Assembly (NCBI GenBank): GCA_900542635.1
Contig: UQOJ01000067.1
Location: 1-10,049, forward strand
DNA length: 10,049 bases
Source: an uncultured Collinsella sp.
Lineage (GTDB): Bacteria; Actinomycetota; Coriobacteriia; Coriobacteriales; Coriobacteriaceae
Direction of reading: 5' to 3'
Made by a program: the position numbers and the translations under genes. Positions 6,452-10,049 of this stretch are shown here, in pieces (positions within the stretch are counted from its first letter, which is position 1; the number at the start of each line of letters is the position of its first letter). Below the pieces are notes generated by a model, which did not search any database, was not told where the DNA came from, and saw only the letters and a list, made by a program, of their open reading frames with translations.

Positions 6452-7869
6452 TTAGAAGATCCGGCGCAGGTCTCCGCGGTTGAGGCTTCGTCGAAGAGGT
6501 GCTTGAACACCACGCTGCCGTGCAGGCCGTCGTGCTCGAACTCGTTGGTCACCCAGGCGTGCGAGTTGCCCACGCGGCTGAGCGTATCGAGCTGCAGGCC
6601 CGAATCGACGTACATGTCGTCGAAATACACCGCGGCCTGCAGGGGCACCTCGTTGCACGCCAGGCGCTGCGGGTCGTAAATCTTGTCCCAGCTGGTGTCT
6701 TCCATCAGCAGGTCCATGGCGGGCTTAAACGGCATAAGCTCGGGCATCTGCTCAAACATCCACGGGAACATGGCCTCGCCGGTAAACATGAGCGGGCGCG
6801 CGAGCGTGTCGAACTCGGCGCGGTGAGCCTTCTCTTCAGCCGCGGCCCAGCCAATGGGCATAGTGTCACCGTCGGCGTATATGAACTCCTGCAGCGTCCA
6901 GTACAGCGGATTCGTGCGCGTGTTTGTGCGCTCGAAGGCGCGCATCAAAAAGCTGTCAGATACCGAGGCGTCGCAGGTCAGCGTGCCGTCGCCATCAGCA
7001 AAAGCGTGATCGATAATCCAATGCATGCGTTCAAAGCTCGGCTTCATGCCAAAGTCGCTGCCCATGAGCTGTAGGCGCTCGACCGTCATCGGCGAGCCGT
7101 CGGGCAGCACGGGCTTCTGTGCCTCGAGCGCATCGGCCAGGGCTGCCACGCGCTCGATGTCGGCGGGGTAGCGGTCGTAATACTGCTGCGTCTTGGCGGC
7201 CATGCGCGGGAAGGTGTGCGCGTAGACCTCGCTGGCGCTCGCCGGCACGTGGGGGATGCCGCCGCAGGTAAAGCTCGCCGCCACGCCCTCGGGGAAGAGC
7301 GACAGGTAGCTCAGCGTCAAAAAACCGCCGTAGCTTTGGCCGAGCGTGACCCACGGCTTGCCGCCAAAGCCCACCAGGCGCAGGTACTCAAAATCGCGCA
7401 CGATGGAGCTGGCGAGGTGGCGCTTGAGGAAGTCAGCCTGCGAGCGTGCTGTATCGGCGCCGGCGGCCGTTGCGCGATCACCCAGTGCCTTGATCGTGCG
7501 TCCGTCCACGCAGCTACTGCGTCCGGTGCCGCGCTGGTCGGGAAGGACCACGCGGAAGTGCTTGACGGCCTCCTCGATCCAGCCGTCGCTTGTGGGTGAC
7601 AGCGGACGCGGGCTCTCGCCGCCGGGGCCGCCCTGCAAAAACAGGAGCAGCGGCAGGTCGTCGTTGATGCGGTCGGGCGCGCAAACCACGCGGTAGAAAA
7701 GCTTGATGCTCTCGGGTGCGCCGGCGATGGGTGCCGGCATGGCGCCGCGGCGCATGGTGCTGCCGACGGCCAAAAGCATTGGCTCAAGGCCGCGCCAGTC
7801 GAGAGGGACATCGATGCTGTGGTCCTCGACATAGAGGCCGGGGACGTGGTACGAAGTGATGAGGGCCAT
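6452..7869 (-). CDS. Proline iminopeptidase-like alpha/beta hydrolase (peptidase S33), apparent 3' frameshift
   Basis: An alpha/beta hydrolase resembling prolyl aminopeptidases, which release N-terminal proline from peptides in the cytoplasm (no signal peptide). Seen: LFLQGGPGG (76-84), the HGGPG-type oxyanion loop; VVLPDQRGTGRSS (107-119); the nucleophile elbow GQSYGG (177-182, Ser179); an inserted helical cap (about 205-400); a candidate acid in YFDDMYVD (415-422); and a C-terminal His in EHDGLH (445-450). The start ATG at 7869 has GGAAG six bases upstream. Reading straight on, the frame runs with no stop through the tandem repeats, the terminator and the antisense of proB to 5917, giving 650 aa. 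A one-base slip near 6480 instead gives the end NRGDLRRIF and a TAA at 6452-6454, for a 472-aa protein that stops exactly where the repeats begin. I annotate that span. The frameshift may be a sequencing error or a real mutation. All catalytic motifs are upstream, so activity may persist. It is divergent from proA (113 bases between starts). Confidence 0.8.
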
Positions 7870-7982
7870 GCGATACTTCCGTTCGTTGCGGTGTTTCGGG
7901 ATGACCAATTCTACCGCCGCGCGCGAGGGCATGCGCAAATCGGCTACCATGGTTGGCAAACTTCTAGGAGAAAGGGCCGCCC

Positions 7983-9269
7983 ATGTCGGTCGATATAGCC
8001 ACGTATGTCCACGATCTTGCCGTTGCCGCCAAGGCAGCGTCGGCCTCGCTTGCCACGGCGAGCGATGAGCAGCGCCAGGAGGCCGTACGCGCCATGGCCG
8101 CAGCGCTGCGCGATGGCGTCGACTCCATCGTTGCCGCTAACGAGCTCGATATGTCCGCCGCGCGCGATGCGGGCACTTCGGCCGGCCTGCTCGATCGCCT
8201 GCTGCTGACGCCCGAGCGCGTTGAGGGCATGGCTGCCGGCCTGGAGAAGCTCGCTGAGCTGCCCGATCCCGTGGGCCGCGTGCTCGACCACCGCGTACTC
8301 GCAAGCGGCGTGGACCTCACCCGCGTGAGCGTTCCGCTGGGCCTGGTCGCCATGGTCTACGAGGCGCGCCCCAACGTGACGGCCGACGCCGCGGGCATCT
8401 GCATCCGCACCGGCAACACCTGCATTCTGCGCGGCGGTTCGCTGGCCTATCACTCGTGTGCCATGATCGCAGAGCTGCTGTCCGATGCGCTGGAGGCCAA
8501 GGGCTTCCCGCGCGAGGCCGTCTCGATGATCGAGTCTACCGACCGCGAGGCCACCGGCGAGCTCATGAAGCTCCGCGGCATCGTCGATGTACTCATTCCG
8601 CGTGGCGGTGCGGGCCTGATCCAGCGCTGCGTGCGCGAGTCGCTCGTGCCGGTGATCGAGACGGGTACGGGCAACTGCCACATCTACGTGCATGAATCCG
8701 CCGACTTTGATAAGGCACTCAACATTATCGTTAATGCCAAGACCCAGCGCGTAGGCGTGTGCAATGCCGCCGAGTCGCTGCTGGTCGACCGTGCTGTGGC
8801 CGATGCGTTTTTGCCTGCGGTCGTGGCCGTGCTGCATGACCACGGCGTGTTCATTCACGGCGACGAGGCAACCTGCGCCGCATGCGCCGATGCCGGGCTT
8901 GCCGAGGGTGATGACTACGTCGCCGCGACTGAGGAGGACTGGGGTCGCGAGTACCTGGCGCTCGAGATGAGCGTGAAGGTCGTGGCAAACGAGGACGAGG
9001 CCATCGCACGCATCAACCGCTACGGCACGATGCACTCCGAGGCCATCGTTGCCGAGGACACGGATGCTTGCGAGCGCTTCCTGGATGCGGTCGATGCCTC
9101 GGCCGTGTACGCCAACGCCAGCACGCGCTTCACCGACGGCGGCGAGTTTGGCCTGGGCGCCGAGATCGGCATCTCGACCCAAAAGCTCCATGCCCGCGGC
9201 CCCTTTGCCGCCGAGGCCCTCACCACCTACAAATACAAGCTCCGCGGCACCGGCCAGGTCCGCCCCTAA
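7983..9269 (+). CDS. proA: Glutamate-5-semialdehyde dehydrogenase (gamma-glutamyl phosphate reductase)
   Basis: A 428-aa NADPH-dependent enzyme that reduces gamma-glutamyl phosphate to glutamate-5-semialdehyde, which cyclises to pyrroline-5-carboxylate, the ProC substrate; proC is not in this window. Seen: VPLGLVAMVYEARPNVTADA (117-136), the ProA signature region; ILRGGS (148-153) and LIPRGGAGLI (204-213) of the cofactor domain; the catalytic Cys260 in TQRVGVCNAAES; and the C-terminal FTDGGEFGLGAEIGIST (383-399) with HARGPFAAEALTTYKY. Length and both ends match the family, so it is complete. The ATG at 7983 has AAAGGG six bases upstream, within AGGAGAAAGGG (7966-7976). It must use its own promoter in the 113-base divergent space shared with the hydrolase. 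There TAGAAT on the minus strand (7913-7908) is a possible -10 for the hydrolase; I see no clear box for proA. Confidence 0.97.
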   Translation: MSVDIATYVHDLAVAAKAASASLATASDEQRQEAVRAMAAALRDGVDSIVAANELDMSAARDAGTSAGLLDRLLLTPERVEGMAAGLEKLAELPDPVGRVLDHRVLASGVDLTRVSVPLGLVAMVYEARPNVTADAAGICIRTGNTCILRGGSLAYHSCAMIAELLSDALEAKGFPREAVSMIESTDREATGELMKLRGIVDVLIPRGGAGLIQRCVRESLVPVIETGTGNCHIYVHESADFDKALNIIVNAKTQRVGVCNAAESLLVDRAVADAFLPAVVAVLHDHGVFIHGDEATCAACADAGLAEGDDYVAATEEDWGREYLALEMSVKVVANEDEAIARINRYGTMHSEAIVAEDTDACERFLDAVDASAVYANASTRFTDGGEFGLGAEIGISTQKLHARGPFAAEALTTYKYKLRGTGQVRP

Positions 9270-9274
9270 CGCTC

Positions 9275-9325
9275 GCGCAAAAAATCACCGCAAAGGGGAC
9301 AAGCACCTTTGCGGTGGTATTGCGC
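9275..9325. terminator. Hairpin repeat/terminator between proA and the HD gene
   Basis: CACCGCAAAGG (9286-9296) pairs perfectly with CCTTTGCGGTG (9306-9316) around the loop GGACAAGCA. An outer stem GCGCAA/TTGCGC (9275-9280 with 9320-9325) extends it. It sits between two convergent genes. A-rich flanks on the left give a U-rich run for the leftward transcript; on the right the T content is low. It also carries the GGGGAC core of the repeat family, and its right half recurs inverted at 9998-10016. Confidence 0.7.
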
Positions 9326-9340
9326 TTTGGGCGAAGCGGA

Positions 9341-9940
9341 TTAGGACTGGAAGGTATCGCGGTCGGGGGCGAAGGACTGCATGGCCGCGATGGTGCGGTC
9401 GAAGAGCTCGGGAAGCTCCCAGCCCAACATCTCGGCGCCCTGCGAAATCACGTCGCGCGAGCAGCCGGCGGCAAAGCGCTTGTCCTTGAACTTCTTCTTG
9501 AGCGACTTGGTCGTAAAGTCCATAACGCTCTTGCTCGGGCGCATGATGACGGCAGCGCCGATCAGGCCGGTGAGCTCATCGCAGGCAAACAGGATTTTTT
9601 CCATCTGCAGCTCGGGTTTGGGCAGCGAGGTGTTGAAGTCCGACGTGTGCGTTTGGATGGCGCGAATGAGCTCGGGAGACGCACCTTCGCCCTCAAGAAT
9701 CTCGGCAGCATAGATGGTGTGGTTCATGGGCTCATCCTCATGCTCCTCCCAATCCAGGTCGTGCAGCAGACCGACGATGCCCCAAAACTCCTCGTTCTCG
9801 GGGTCGAACTCGCGCGCAAAGTAGCGCATAGTGCCCTCGACCGTCTCGCCATGGGTGATGTGGAACGGGTCCTTGTTGTGCTCATTGAGCAGTTCGAACG
9901 CGCGGTCGCGAGTGATTCCGGCGGTAAGCGGCTCTGCCAT
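9341..9940 (-). CDS. HD-domain protein, predicted phosphohydrolase (COG2316-like)
   Basis: A 199-aa cytoplasmic protein of the HD superfamily, metal-dependent phosphohydrolases. Seen: His30 in ITHGETVEG, His60-Asp61 in GLLHDLDWEEHEDEP, His74 in MNHTIYAAEIL, His98 in IQTHTSD, and Asp121 in ILFACDELTGLIGA. Together these give the spaced H...HD...H...H...D ligand set of the fold. The remainder (about 130-199) is a helical C-terminal part with a Lys-rich stretch KSLKKKFKDKRFAAG. The substrate is unknown; relatives act on nucleotides or cyclic nucleotides, but nothing here shows which. It is not the YqeK type that accompanies nadD in many genomes. The ATG at 9940 has AAGGAG on the minus strand at 9952-9947 with six bases between, an excellent site. 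It is a single gene, convergent with proA and flanked by an inverted pair of repeats. Confidence 0.85.
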   Translation of the reverse strand: MAEPLTAGITRDRAFELLNEHNKDPFHITHGETVEGTMRYFAREFDPENEEFWGIVGLLHDLDWEEHEDEPMNHTIYAAEILEGEGASPELIRAIQTHTSDFNTSLPKPELQMEKILFACDELTGLIGAAVIMRPSKSVMDFTTKSLKKKFKDKRFAAGCSRDVISQGAEMLGWELPELFDRTIAAMQSFAPDRDTFQS

Positions 9941-9978
9941 AGGAGACTCCTTGTGCTCGTGGGTATCGATAAGAACGA

Positions 9979-10007
9979 ATACTACTAGAACAAGAAAACC
10001 ACCACAA
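9979..10007 (-). promoter_or_regulatory. Candidate promoter of the HD gene
   Basis: On the minus strand TTGTGG (10007-10002), a 17-base spacer, then TAGTAT (9984-9979), about 27 bases before the ribosome-binding site. Both hexamers are partial matches (three and four of six). The -35 lies inside the truncated repeat, so that repeat may supply part of the promoter. Confidence 0.25.
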
Positions 10008-10016
10008 AGGTGCCTG
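9998..10016 (-). repeat. Truncated copy of the GGGGAC-core hairpin repeat
   Basis: Read on the minus strand through 10017 this is ACAGGCACCTTTGTGGTGGT, matching 18 of 20 bases of ACAAGCACCTTTGCGGTGGT at 9299-9318. The partner arm and the GGGG that precede the match at the intact site are missing here; IS-like sequence starts in their place. Confidence 0.6.
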
Positions 10017-10049
10017 TGAACTGCGCCCCGAAACTTGGACTGAACAAAT
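10017..10049 (+). mobile_element. Terminal inverted repeat of an IS150-group (IS3 family) element, cut by the window end
   Basis: The sequence TGAACTGCGCCC followed shortly by CTTGGAC and AAAT matches from memory the ends of IS150-type elements (TGTACTGCACCC...GTTGGAC). The transposase would lie outside the window. It adjoins a half repeat, consistent with insertion into that repeat, and explains why the contig ends here. Confidence 0.5.

Noticed and set aside
5917..7959. One open frame on the minus strand of 680 aa
   Set aside because: The start before 7869 lacks a ribosome-binding site, and the part after about 6480 is antisense to proB, the terminator and the tandem repeats. Only the hydrolase portion is supported.
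7944..9191. 415-aa open frame on the minus strand
   Set aside because: Antisense to proA, whose identity is certain; no recognisable domain.
9068..9988. 306-aa open frame on the plus strand
   Set aside because: It overlaps the end of proA in another frame and then runs antisense to the HD gene, which has clear motifs and an excellent ribosome-binding site.

Overview
The window is GC-rich (GC-ending codons dominate the genes). The proteins look like those of a Gram-positive Coriobacteriia member, most probably Collinsella or a close relative. That placement is inference from protein character and from short intergenic repeats with a GGGGAC core; no 16S or marker search was possible. Positions 1-13 match the 3' part of the Tn5/Nextera mosaic end, and the last 33 bases look like the terminal inverted repeat of an IS150-group (IS3 family) insertion sequence. 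The window is therefore probably a whole short contig that ends on a repeat.

Layout, left to right. 120-1319 (-): a membrane UDP-GlcNAc:undecaprenyl-phosphate GlcNAc-1-phosphate transferase (WecA/TagO type), the first step of an undecaprenyl-linked cell-wall polymer. 1320-1845: a ~525-base gap without a protein gene. It holds a probable structured non-coding RNA on the minus strand (about 1551-1722) ending in a terminator-like hairpin, promoter-like signals for wecA, and a TTGACA box for the gene on the right. 1846-2784 (+): a PflA-like radical SAM protein. 2895-3054 (+): a compact tRNA-Ala(CGC) unit with strong promoter, tRNA and terminator. 3073-3531 (+): a small tail-anchored coiled-coil protein of unknown function. 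3616-5121 (+): nicotinate phosphoribosyltransferase (NAD salvage). 5225-6352 (+): proB. 6452-7869 (-): a proline-iminopeptidase-like alpha/beta hydrolase whose 3' end appears frameshifted. 7983-9269 (+): proA. 9341-9940 (-): an HD-domain hydrolase. 9998-10049: a truncated repeat followed by the IS end.

How the genes fit together. ProB and ProA make glutamate-5-semialdehyde, the precursor of proline, in two consecutive steps. They are separated by a convergent/divergent hydrolase of the family that releases N-terminal proline from peptides, so proline synthesis and probable proline salvage sit side by side. The rest is a loose collection of housekeeping functions: cell wall, NAD salvage, tRNA.

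No defence system, CRISPR array, prophage or biosynthetic cluster is visible. The less ordinary content is non-coding: the structured RNA, a family of GGGGAC-core hairpin repeats placed just after stop codons, two competing hairpins over the pncB stop codon, and an IS end that seems to have landed inside one of those repeats.
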